From contig NC_134656.1 in NCBI RefSeq assembly GCF_030463565.1, forward strand, positions 2,893,501 to 2,957,500: a DNA stretch of 64,000 nt. Reading direction: 5' to 3'. This DNA is from Pelecanus crispus (taxonomy: Eukaryota; Chordata; Aves; Pelecaniformes; Pelecanidae). A model generated the notes under the pieces. That model saw only the letters and a program-made list of their open reading frames with translations, was not told where the DNA came from and searched no databases. A program made the translations under genes and the position numbers. Of this stretch, positions 26,401-35,742 are shown one piece after another (position 1 is the stretch's first letter; each line of letters begins with the position of its first letter).

Positions 26401-29400
26401 AAGCCACTGGAGTACTGAACGAATAAAGCAGCAGTAGACCCAGACACAGACAACGCTACTCGGACTACAGCTAGCCCCTGAACTTGCTGGATGATGGCCA
26501 GGCATGAAGCGCTTGTTTGCTTGATTTACAACTGCTTTTTCAGTTAACCTGATTCTTTAGTGCAAAGAATAACGAACTCTACATGCAAAAGCAGAAAAAC
26601 AAAACTGCTGCGGTCCAGCTTTGATGCTCCTGTTAGTAATTAACACCGTAAGGAAAAAGACTGTTTCTTCTTCCCTGGCATTCGATCATGAACTGGAACA
26701 GCACCGCAGTTAAGGCACGGCTGTGACGCACTACACGTGACTGACACGATGACTAGCCTCAGGTGCATTACAAGTCAAGATAAGAACAGCACAGCTTGTC
26801 CTCTGCCCTTGCTCACTTGTCTCTGCCATGGTTTAAGGTTCAGGTGGAGGTGGTGGGAATTATTACAGAAATTAAAGGCCTGCTACCTCATATTCCTTAA
26901 CTTCAGCAAAGGAAATGCTTGTTCAGACACCACCACCAACAAAACAAAACCAACCGACATTGAAACATCAGGTTTTGATCCTGCTGTAGCTATATCAACA
27001 TTAGATAACACGAATACATACCGATGAGTGGAAGAGAGAGACATTTTAGGCTGAGGTGGGGTCCAGTTCCTGGCAGGAGAGGTTTCAATGGACCACTCCT
27101 TGCCTTCAGCTACTGTAGCTACCTAGAAGAGGTAGGAAAATAATCAAGAATGCTAGGTCAAAGTTTTCATCCAAGTTATACACTGGTCCTGTAAAGTGAG
27201 GACAAGTCATGTTTCCAATTTGCTGCTAGGTGCATAGATCAATTAATTTGTTTTCACAAGAAACGAATTTTTTTTTCCTGAATCTCAGGCTAGTAATGTT
27301 GAATTGAACACTGATTTTATTTCAGGCAACTGGGTTTAGGCAACTTCTTGAAACAGACAAATTTGGTTTGAAGAGGAAAGACTAGATTAATAAAGAGAAG
27401 CAAGCACTAATCACAGAATAATGGAGGAATAGAAAGAGGTGTATTTATACTCTACCATAGGGCAGCTAAAACAGATACACAGAATTTAAATGTTCTCTCT
27501 CCCTCCTTCAAACAGAGGACCTGAATTCCATCTCTTCGCCCCATACCGTTCCTCCAATCCAAGTCTAACTTCACCAAGTTAATATAAAATTTCCAAAGGC
27601 CTTGCCCACAGAAACTAGATCTATAGCTCCCCGTTTCACATACTAAGAGGCCTACAGCACAAACTTATGAATTCTCTGCTTTCATCAAAATACTCCAGGT
27701 TAGCCAACCATCTCCTATTCCTAGCAACTTCTCAAGATGCAGAGACAACATACACAACAAACTTCAAAGCTGCATGGATATCCCAGTGAGCACAGAATGC
27801 ACCTTCCTACCACTTCTGTGGCAGGGTCAGCAGAAAAACACAGGATCTTTGTAAGTCTCTAAGCTCACGAGTTCAAGTTGTTCGTCAATTCATTTCTGGA
27901 AATTCCAAATCTCCATGAAATGATAATGCCATTACAATTACTAATTTATTTTTTTTATAGGCCTGCCAGTGTTTGGCAAATTAATTTACTATTTTGTTAC
28001 TACATACACAAAAGATTTATCACAATCACTTCAGATAAAACTGTACTGCTGAAGTAGTAAACTGTCTACTGTGGATTGGGACAGCTTCACAGACTAACCA
28101 GCTGCAACAACTCACAGCAGTGAAAATCTGAGCCACCTCAGCTAAATGCAGAAAAGAAAGTTTCCAAAGAAAATTCTTACAAGAGTTGGGAAGAAGCACT
28201 GTAAGACTTGCCCCTTTCAAGAACCGTTGCAGAAGTTCAAAAGGTTGCTATTTTCCCTTCCCCTGGCTTCAAAAACAAGCGTTCACAAAGTACTTGATAT
28301 TTTCAGATAGTAGGGGATGAGGACACACGCACAATTGAACTTACCTGATCTCTAAAAAGAGCTGCAGCTTTGCTGTTGTACTTCTCTTGCATTGACCAGC
28401 AGGGATCATAGTCATCTTGAGACTCCAAGAACTCTTGAAATTTGCTGTTACCTCCAGCCTTCATTTTCTCCAGCTCAATATCCTTCCATTTGTCCATGGT
28501 TACAGAACGTACAAAACTGAAAAGCAGTTTTTTAAAAAAATTAAAATCACAGCTTGTTATAATTTCCTGCTGTATCAGCAGGGACCAAAAAAAAAAAAAA
28601 GAAGCTTATTGCAACCTATCTCAGAAGCTGGGAGTATAAACATGTTAGAGAACACTTTCCAAGCACAGAAAGATAGATCACCATAAGGAGGTGATCAGAT
28701 CCTCACTGAAATAAGCTAAAATCATGCCATTTATTGGCACTTAAAGGAGACAGCCAAGTGACAGAAAAAGCAGCTTGCTTCAAGTCCAGAAATTAATCTA
28801 ATCCACTATATAAAAGAAACTTTTCCCATCCTCCTTCACTCTGCAATTTTCTTTTCCTGTTTATTTTCACAGTTACACTTAAGTGACCTGTGAGGACACC
28901 TCCTGTCCCACTCCATGCTTCTGCTCACAACGACCATCAAGTACTGACAGCTCAACTCTTTAAAACAGCCTATCCTATAACCTGACCTCATCCCAGGGCA
29001 TTTATGACTGCAGTTAGCATCTCAACCCTGCTTTGAGCCTTAAATTCTTGCTACTGCTCATTAAACTATATTACAAAATAAAACAAGAACCCCAAAACCA
29101 CAAAAAACCCAAACAGTGCCCTGTTGTTAAATACAAGGTCACCGGGGGGAGGGGGGGAAGTGAGACATCATCCTAAAAAAGGCTCTTTAAAACTTGTATC
29201 TTGACTGATTTTTTTTCTTTTTGTCCCTAAAGAAATACCCTTCATCACATCCTCACCTCAGTAATTTCATTTTTTCTTTCACGTAACATATGGAATAGTT
29301 CAAAACTCTCATTTCCTATGCAATTTCTACTCACTAATGAGCTTCAAATCACCCCTTGAAAAGCAAAGCACATACTTCTGAATGGCATCCTTGCTTTGGT

Positions 29401-31132
29401 GATTTCCCTCCTGGACTTTCTCTCCCTTTCTCATTTGAATAACTATCCCATGTTCTGCCCCTATTATATATACACACACTGTGAGTCTCTGGAACACATA
29501 ACAGTTCTTATTCCATAGACTCCTATCTCAGCTGACTATGTTCCTTGGAAAAAACAAAAACTATCATTTAGATTACCAAAAAACAAAACAAAACAAAGTC
29601 TCCTGAACAGAACAAAACTGTTTTATACACTTGCATATGCTACAGAAACATTCTGTAAGCATACCGTGACTTTTTTTGCTCAACTCTTAAGCTGCTTGAG
29701 CGCGACTTCAGTTTTAATTGATAAAGATTATACAAGATTAAAAGACGAGTACAAGGACCAGTGCGGTATTACCGAACACCGCCGCACAGCCTCAAGATGT
29801 AGCTAGAGATGCTGCTTTCTAGAACCGGGCATAGCACAGCTGTGCTGGTGCAGCACATGCCCCAACTAATGACAGACAAGGCACAGAGAGTAAAGCGCAC
29901 TTTGGAGAGCAGCCTGAAGCGAAACTGCCAGTGAAATGTTGGAATTGAGACATTCTACACCCTTCTGAAACAATACATTCTGTTCACAGCCACAGTGCAC
30001 CCTGAAGTAACCCAACTCAAGTCAATCGTCTGCTTGAAAGGCTGACCTGAGGTGAACTCCCAAGCCTCGGTGTTTTCCTGAGCACTCAAGACAGATCCAA
30101 ATTCCATAGGTCACACTCACCCACTGGGGGTTAAACGCACCACATTCAAAACAGACCTGCAAGAGAAAAACAATTATCTCTAACACTCAGCCATCGCTTG
30201 TCCATGTGAAGTTGTCACAGTACAGCTCAAAAAGTCAAATTATGAAAATGTTACACAGAGAAAATAATTTCAGAAGGGAGAGTTCTTAGTGTTTGGAAAC
30301 ACCTTCCAGACAGCATAAGCTTCCTTCAAATATTTATTTATGCTGCACGGAAAGAAATACTCATTAACTTGACTGACTTGGATTATAAAAATTACTGTGC
30401 CGACTACCAAAAACCAGTGAGGAAATACAGATGAGCAAATTGAAACTAACGAGCAAAGAATTCAACTCGATTTCATTTCCATATTGTCTTGAAGGAGGGG
30501 AAAGTAAGCAAACTGAATTCTTGAGGTTTCCTTGGCAAAATAAAGATGCAACATTTAAAGTTTGGAACATTTATTCAGTCATACTACAGTTTGGCAGTAA
30601 ATGATAGCAGATCTAAACAGAGGTTTTTCTTAAAATAGCTTTATTGCTCCTTAAGTTCTTATAATGGAATCACCATTCGAAGTTTAATGCATTGATATAA
30701 ATAAAACTGAACCTGTCCATGGGCTATCACATTTAATGCGGCGTATAATCAAGCTACTTGAAATAGACCATTTTAATTAAGCTGTCTTTAATTAAGACAT
30801 CACTTGTTCAACAGACTCCAGGGGTTACAGCATTACTAGAACTTCTGAAAGACTTGTGCCAAATATGCAGCAATGTATTATAATGTATATATGAATAAAA
30901 GTTACTGGAACTATCACAGGTATGAGATATCCAAATTTATATGTTACCATTAGTTAGCCATACTAGTGCTATAAAGACAATAGCTGTAGTAGACTGCATC
31001 ATACATCTGGAGTAGGTAAAAAGAAAATTCAATTCTACAAAACTAATCTAAAGAAGATTATAATTGTCTCACATTGTTCTCATCCTGTGCTCTGACTTCC
31101 TTGAGAACTTTCCTTGTTCTTGGACTTGCCAT
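14096..31132 (-). CDS. ARFGAP1: ADP-ribosylation factor GTPase-activating protein 1 (12 coding exons)
   Basis: The coding sequence joins, in transcript order, 31132-31073, 30156-30047, 28516-28345, 27122-27022, 26254-26168, 25505-25409, 22679-22623, 21610-21578, 18307-18251, 16276-16217, 14997-14921 and 14450-14096. That is 1266 nt, or 421 residues plus stop, close to the 406 residues of the human protein. Every junction is AG/GT and all phases agree. The N-terminal ArfGAP domain (about residues 1-130) has the zinc cysteines C22, C25, C42 and C45 and the arginine finger R50. The middle (about 195-300) contains the two Ser/Thr/Gly-rich amphipathic ALPS regions, which in this family sense curved Golgi membrane. 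The tail is polar, with a WETF motif and a tryptophan-bearing C-terminus of the kind that binds coatomer. By family knowledge, the protein stimulates GTP hydrolysis on Arf1 and promotes COPI uncoating at the Golgi. I see no frameshift or missing catalytic residue. Confidence 0.97.
14921..14997 (-). CDS. ARFGAP1: ARFGAP1 exon, end of ALPS2 (residues 279-304)
   Basis: It encodes [19 protein letters not shown] and then PDDNSE, identical to human through FFSGK. The acceptor follows a long T-rich tract and the donor is GTATTT. Arg304 is split with the last exon (AG|A). Confidence 0.96.
16217..16276 (-). CDS. ARFGAP1: ARFGAP1 exon, ALPS2 (residues 259-278)
   Basis: The 60-nt exon encodes [20 protein letters not shown]. 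Human has DDVSSG where this has EEVTVG, so the polar face has lost small serines. The exon is phase 0 at both ends and has a GTATGA donor. Confidence 0.95.
18251..18307 (-). CDS. ARFGAP1: ARFGAP1 exon between ALPS regions (residues 240-258)
   Basis: The 57-nt exon encodes [19 protein letters not shown], close to the human segment, with AATAG acceptor and GTAACT donor. It is phase 0 at both ends. Confidence 0.95.
21578..21610 (-). CDS. ARFGAP1: ARFGAP1 33-nt microexon (residues 229-239)
   Basis: The exon encodes only [11 protein letters not shown], matching human [11 protein letters not shown], between a TTTCACAG acceptor and a GTGATT donor. It is phase 0 at both ends, so it could be skipped without a frameshift. 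The donor is weaker than those of its neighbours. Confidence 0.94.
22623..22679 (-). CDS. ARFGAP1: ARFGAP1 exon, ALPS1 core (residues 210-228)
   Basis: The 57-nt exon encodes [19 protein letters not shown]. It has the Ser/Thr/Gly-rich polar face and bulky W/F/I residues typical of ALPS1, and is phase 0 at both ends. The donor is a consensus GTAAGT. Confidence 0.96.
25079..25118. repeat. AT-rich dinucleotide stretch
   Basis: Interrupted TA repeats lie within an ARFGAP1 intron. It is simple-sequence DNA. Confidence 0.75.
25409..25505 (-). CDS. ARFGAP1: ARFGAP1 exon, start of ALPS1 (residues 177-209)
   Basis: It encodes [12 protein letters not shown], then [18 protein letters not shown]. The [11 protein letters not shown] part begins the first ALPS amphipathic helix. 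It ends on a codon boundary before GTAAGG. Confidence 0.96.
26168..26254 (-). CDS. ARFGAP1: ARFGAP1 exon (residues 148-177)
   Basis: It encodes [19 protein letters not shown] and then LNDDVNSYQ, including the conserved FEDWLND acidic segment. It has one leading base and two trailing bases that complete Arg148 and Gly177 with the neighbouring exons. The donor is GTAATG. Confidence 0.95.
27022..27122 (-). CDS. ARFGAP1: ARFGAP1 exon, post-domain linker (residues 115-148)
   Basis: It encodes [14 protein letters not shown], then [11 protein letters not shown] and SLSSTH, matching the human linker after the GAP domain. It opens after a TTCTAG acceptor and ends in a split arginine (CG|T) at a GTATGT donor. 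Confidence 0.95.
28345..28516 (-). CDS. ARFGAP1: ARFGAP1 exon, rest of ArfGAP fold (residues 58-114)
   Basis: After a TTTTCAG acceptor, one base completes Ser57, followed by [12 protein letters not shown] and the helical second half of the ArfGAP domain, ending ALFRDQ before a GTAAGT donor. It contains the family-typical MDKWKD and YDPCW segments and 57 complete codons. Confidence 0.97.
30047..30156 (-). CDS. ARFGAP1: ARFGAP1 exon, zinc finger and arginine finger (residues 21-57)
   Basis: The exon encodes [12 protein letters not shown] and continues to [16 protein letters not shown]. It carries all four zinc-binding cysteines (CxxCx16CxxC, C22/C25/C42/C45) and the catalytic R50. Residue 48 is Lys where human has Arg, a conservative change. 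The acceptor is CTTGCAG and the donor AG|GTCAG. Serine 57 is split across the junction (AG|T). Confidence 0.97.
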
Positions 31133-31136
31133 GATT
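31073..31136 (-). CDS. ARFGAP1: ARFGAP1 exon with start codon (residues 1-20)
   Basis: The exon opens after a TTGTAG acceptor and has only four 5'-UTR bases before the ATG at 31132-31130. That start has A at -3 and G at +4, a good Kozak context. It encodes [20 protein letters not shown] and ends on a codon boundary before a GTGAGA donor. Because so little 5' UTR is present, at least one upstream non-coding exon must exist. Confidence 0.96.
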
Positions 31137-34100
31137 CTACAACAGGAGAAAAAGAAAAACAAAAAACCAAGTCATATTCAAGGATTTGATATTGGTAAGA
31201 CATTCAGTACCTTGCAGGCATCTCTCTATAAAAAAGAGCTTGCAATCTAAACCACGGAATCACAACCAATTGCAGGGGAAAAACAAAGAAAACAAACCAC
31301 CATAAACCCCACAACCTTACTTTTCCATTTACTTTGTATGTTTTGGGGAATTTAGTCATCTTCATTCATTCCTTGGAAAGGTGTAATTCAGCCATAGCTG
31401 AAAAGGGGGCAGGGGGTGATAAACATGGAAACTCTTCCATGGCACATCTTGGATCAAAACAGATGCCCGATGCTGCTCCCAGACCCATCCGCTACCCTTT
31501 CTGAAAGCACTTTATAATCATGCATGATTACACGGGATCACACGCATACAATTCAACAGACCTAAGCAAAAACCAGCAAAAACTCTTACACTCAGGAGCG
31601 CTGAACACATTGCTAAAAGAGCGCTTTACTAGAAGATACAAAAAAACTGTGATTTTCCAGAAATATTGAGTTTATCAATTGAACTCTAAGAAAATAAGGC
31701 AATCATTGGGACATTTTACACAAAATAGAGTTCCAATTCCAACAGTCATGTCTTGCTGGCAGACCACATCATCTCACTCTAATTTTAAGGAAGCATGAAA
31801 CGCAGCAGCAGGGAGCAGTGTCACGCTACACATAAAATTCACATTAAGAAAAAACTTGTGACTCACAGCACACAGCCTGGAAAAACTGAAAGTACACAAA
31901 ACATTCATGATTAAAGGAAATACAACGGAGGGTGCAGCGTAAGACTGCAATTTCCATAAAAAATGAACCCACGTTTCCAACTAATTCGGTAGTACGATAT
32001 TTAAATTAACTTTAAATAAATAACATCTCTTCTTCCTGTTTACTTCCAGTCCATCTTTTCATTTCTGCTCCAGAAAATGAACTTCTAGGACATAATAAAA
32101 GACAGAGAAGTCACCAAGCTGACTACAAACAGCACCAACTACTAAATGTCAAGCTTATAGCAGGTCAATGTTTTCATCAAATACTGGTCTGAGAGGCAGA
32201 AACACTTTTATGCAAGTCTTTGACACTTGTTCACTGTGCTATTTGACTAAACTGTCATAAGTCCTTAAATTATTGACAGGATTAACAATCCTGCAATAAT
32301 TTTATAAGGTAAATGATTAAGCATTACATACAATTGCTGCAACCCAGTAGGGGATGGAGGGAGAACATATCTTTAATTAGAAAAGGAAGATGCTACAGGT
32401 AAGAAAACATTAAATTTGTATGAATGTGACAACATCAAGTTCTCAGACGTCTCAAAAGCAGAACAGCCTTCCTGTGAACTGCAGCCACAGCAGTACAATA
32501 AATAGTTATACACACCACCAGCTAAGACAACACAATTCACAAAGAAATAAGCTCAACATTGTACCAACATACTATCACCGTTAAAAGCAGAGGTTATCTG
32601 TGGCAGAACTCACTGCCTTTTATCTAAAGCACTTATTCATTCACAAACATCTCATTGACAAGCACTTAATTCCCTGCAATTCAAGAAGCAGTGTTTTCAC
32701 TCACATGTAGAATATGCTACCTTTCAATCTTAATTTGTATTAGACAAAAACAGGTAAGTTGGGGCGGGGGGGGGGGGAAAAGTGGTTTAGACTGAAAAGG
32801 TTACTGTAATTAATGGTGAGTAAAACCTTCCAGTCATCCTGCATCAAATTAAAACTGAACAGAATTATTTTTACCAATAATCAGATGGAAACTGTGTAAC
32901 TTTCAGAAAAGGGAAACAAAAGTGTGGCAAGCGACCCCTTGTATATTGAAACCCTTTCTCCAAAAGCATTCCAGTAACAACGCTTAATTTTATATAACCT
33001 ACTCATGCGCATGGGAGGAGGGAGATACCACTCCATGTAAAACGTGTTTGCTCATATCCTTAATAGAGACCATAAATACATTTACATGCATCGAAGTCCA
33101 CGTCTTCAATTCTAGTATTTGTCACTGGGAAGATAAGGGAAAATTCTCCCTCTGCAGTACAGAAATTAAGTAGATAACTTAGCAGTAAGAACCAGACAGG
33201 CAACTGTGCGTACTTTGGGGCCTCCTCTTTGCCATTTTTGTTATATTCTTTTCGTATGCCAACTCCCCTTCCTCAGGCCCATATTTCCCCAGCGACTTCT
33301 TGTACATTACCACCAACTTACAAGGTCCCTCTCTTTGGCTGGCCACTCGTTCCCCTTACCACTATCCTTCCTCTACCATTTTGTCCTCCTTTTTCCCAGG
33401 TTGTTAAAGCAGGTTTTCATTCAGAAAAACAAACAGAGGCAGACTATGTGCAAAGGTCTTCCAGCCTCAATGGCAAACGATCATTGCTGGAGCTGAACAG
33501 GAAAGCCTTTTCCCGTTCCATTTCTGCATGAGCCAGGAATTTTCTATAGAGCAGAAAAAGACATCCATCCTACACAGCCAATATCCACGCCATTTCAGTG
33601 TTTACACACAGTACAAGTTTCAGATCTCTGACTCCAAGCTGACAGAGGAAGCAATTGCCTTTGGGTCTGCCATAACTGCTTTTTTTTTTTTTTTTTTTAT
33701 GATAACAGCTTTTTTAAAGGAAAGACTTTGGCCAGCTGCAGTCTGAACACACGCCCATTCCAGAAGCACCAAGTTCCCTGACCAAACCACCACATCTGCC
33801 ATCCAAGAAAGGAGGAGGTAACTAAGGCCACCAGCTTCTCACCTTTCTCTCCTCCACCAAATCATTTGCAAATGAAGGAAAGGGCGACAAGGAAAAAAGA
33901 GTCTAAGCTTTCTAACAGATAATGTCTTCAGAGGTACCTGGTCTATTTTCAACCAGATTTGCCCACAAAGTTGTAAGTGATCAAATTATCATTGTTTACC
34001 ACCCAAAAGCTGAGCCCTAGTAGCTGACTGGGCACATAGCCACTATGCTGTTTAAGTTTCAGGAGTAAATACTGAAATAACAACAACCTTAAATAAATAT

Positions 34101-34756
34101 GCATTGTTTTGATCCGATGTAAATGGACATGAGCAGTAAAGAAAATGTTTAGTTTAGGAATAAGTTTTCATTGAAGGATATAAATATTTTGGACTAAGGG
34201 TTCCAAGGTGGAAATAGACAGCATCAGACAGACCAATCTCACACTCCTATTTCTCAAACAATCTGTTTCCAGAGCAAAAACTAGACATGCACCATATGAG
34301 CTTCCACAATAGGAATCTTTAACTTGCTAAAAGCGAGCAAAAAGGCAGAAGCAGCGCTAGACACTTTTAAGTGGAAATGAGCTATAATAGGACTTTGCTC
34401 CTCTGGTGTAGCAGCAAATTCACACATCCAACGTGTAAAGAGCTTTGCAACTGAGTATATGAAGATTAAGCAGGTGACGTGGCCTGCGTGACCTCCCGGT
34501 CCTGAGGGCTCCCTGTGGGGCTCACCAGGACACAAAGGCCACGGAGGCTTCGTCAGCTGGCGAAACCCTCCGAGCCAAACCCTGCCACCCATCTCCATGG
34601 AGCAGGCGAGGTTCGCTTTCAAATATCTACCAGAGACTGTTGCATACTTTTAAAGTCGCGCAGTTTTGCGTCCTCAGAAGCGCAGCCGCCTTACCAAAAG
34701 CTTCACGGGGGAGGAGGCGGCGAGGAGGGCAATTCCTTCACGCACACCGGCGATAC
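31137..34756 (-). other. ARFGAP1: ARFGAP1 first intron (probable)
   Basis: The ATG exon opens only four bases before the start codon, so this stretch up to the CpG island is the intron after the 5' non-coding exon(s). It contains an interrupted G tract at 32761-32777 (a run of 12 G after GGGGC) and an 18-base-class T run near 33681. No protein-coding exon is recognised in it. Confidence 0.6.
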
Positions 34757-34826
34757 CTGGTCCAAGCGGAGTCCCGGAGGCCTCCCTCAGAACATGGCTG
34801 GGTTGCTGGCGAGCACACCGGCCTCT
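34757..34826 (-). other. ARFGAP1: Candidate ARFGAP1 5' non-coding exon
   Basis: On the minus strand a T-rich tract and CCTAG acceptor (exon start 34826) are followed 70 bases later by ACCAG|GTATCG (exon end 34757). A stronger GTAAGG donor follows exon end 34695, so the exon could be longer. The 70-nt version contains a minimal upstream ORF (ATG TTC TGA). A further candidate donor, GTGGGT, lies near 35107 for a first exon deeper in the CpG island. All of this is inferred from splice-like sequence only. Confidence 0.3.
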
Positions 34827-35430
34827 CTAGGAAAAAAAAAGAGATAAAATAGGAGGGGGAGAGACAGGCCGCGGTGAGGGGAAGTTCAGGCCTCCTCCTC
34901 CTCCCCGCCACGCCAGCCGGGCACCAGCACCGCCTGCCTTCCCTCAGGGACCGGGGAGGGTGGGGGACCGGGCCCAGCGCTGAGCCACCGCCAACGAGGC
35001 CCGCCCGCCCCGCCGAGCAGAGCCTGATAGGGACGAGGAGGCGGCGAACCACCCCGAGAGAGCTGTCGGTAACCCGGAGGAGGTGAAGGGAGCCGGTGTC
35101 ACCCACCGCCGCTGCCGGTCCCGGTCCCGCCCGGCGCCTGACGGCGCAGTCGCTGCCTCCGCCGCGGCCGGGCGACGTTGCAGGGCCGCAAGGCATTGTG
35201 GGTGCCCGCCTTAACCCGCTGCGGCCCGGTTCGGGCGGGGAAGGAGCCTGAGGGGAGTCGGGGTTTCGGTCGAGGCCCCGGGGCCGGGGGGACCCCGGCC
35301 CCGGGGCCTCGACCGAAACCCCGGCTCCGGGGGACCCCGGGGCCTCGACCGAAGCCCCAGCTCCCGGATCGCCCGGCCTCAGGGCCTCAGCCAAAGCCCC
35401 GGCCTCAGGGCCTCAACCGAAGCCCCAGCC
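34780..35430 (-). promoter_or_regulatory. ARFGAP1: CpG island, ARFGAP1 promoter
   Basis: This block is strongly GC- and CpG-rich in an otherwise AT-rich setting and sits upstream of the ARFGAP1 start exon. There is no obvious TATA box. AGGCATTGTGGG at 35191-35202 resembles the core of ZNF143/Staf sites common in housekeeping promoters. Transcription start sites probably lie around 35.1-35.2 kb. Divergent transcription from the plus strand is possible but not shown. Confidence 0.75.
35259..35323. repeat. Perfect 31-bp inverted repeat, 3-nt spacer
   Basis: The left arm at 35259-35289 and the right arm at 35293-35323 are exact reverse complements, separated by GGA (35290-35292). Each arm contains GGTTTCGGTCGAGG-type sequence followed by a CCCCGGGG core. 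As single strand, DNA or RNA, it would form a very stable GC-rich hairpin. It lies at the upstream edge of the ARFGAP1 CpG island. Confidence 0.9.
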
Positions 35431-35440
35431 CCCCTGCCTC
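35297..35440. repeat. GC-rich tandem repeat, about 36-bp unit
   Basis: Four imperfect copies follow one another. Each has a GGCCTC core, then a GACCGAAACCCC-like block (later GACCGAAGCCCC, AGCCAAAGCCCC and AACCGAAGCCCC). The first copy doubles as the right arm of the inverted repeat. A plus-strand frame through it encodes a Pro/Lys/Arg-rich repeat, but nothing indicates that it is a gene. Confidence 0.8.
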
Positions 35441-35503
35441 TACTAAGCCCGAAAATATTCAAGGAAGAAATACTGAATTATCAAAGTTGTCAGGGAGAGA
35501 GAC

Positions 35504-35523
35504 AAAAAAAAAAAAAAAAAAAA
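35504..35523. repeat. Poly-A run of 20
   Basis: An uninterrupted A run followed by CCCC lies just past the CpG island. It could be a retroposon tail or simple-sequence expansion. Confidence 0.8.
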
Positions 35524-35716
35524 CCCCACCACCCCACATTTGTTTCAACCAAGCGAACGCGAAATAAAGCTTTACAGCGGGCGTCTGCGTGCCCGCGCTC
35601 CGCTCGGTTCAGTGCCTGACTGGAGAAACCACTCGGTGGTGAAGCTCTGAGGGGAGGTTGCTCAAAAAGTCGAATTCTACCAAATTGCAGGGTCTTTTTT
35701 CAGTCAGTTGTTTTGA

Positions 35717-35742
35717 TTTTTTTTTTTTTTTTTTTTTTTTTT
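35717..35742. repeat. Poly-T run of 26
   Basis: An uninterrupted T run lies about 190 bp beyond the poly-A run at 35504-35523. The enclosed sequence is not a recognised retroposon. Confidence 0.8.

Larger units (their letters stand above)
14451..31072 (-). other. ARFGAP1: ARFGAP1 coding-region introns
   Basis: Eleven introns of roughly 0.4 to 3.3 kb lie between the listed exons. They are AT-rich, with many homopolymer runs and an AT-dinucleotide stretch at 25079-25118. I see no second gene in either strand. I found no CR1 or LTR copy in them by eye, and no tRNA or snoRNA that I could support. Confidence 0.7.

Noticed and set aside
34738-35394. 218-codon minus-strand open frame in the ARFGAP1 CpG island
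   Set aside because: It runs through the inverted and tandem repeats and the candidate 5' non-coding exon and is not in continuity with the ARFGAP1 start exon. It is a GC-driven open frame.
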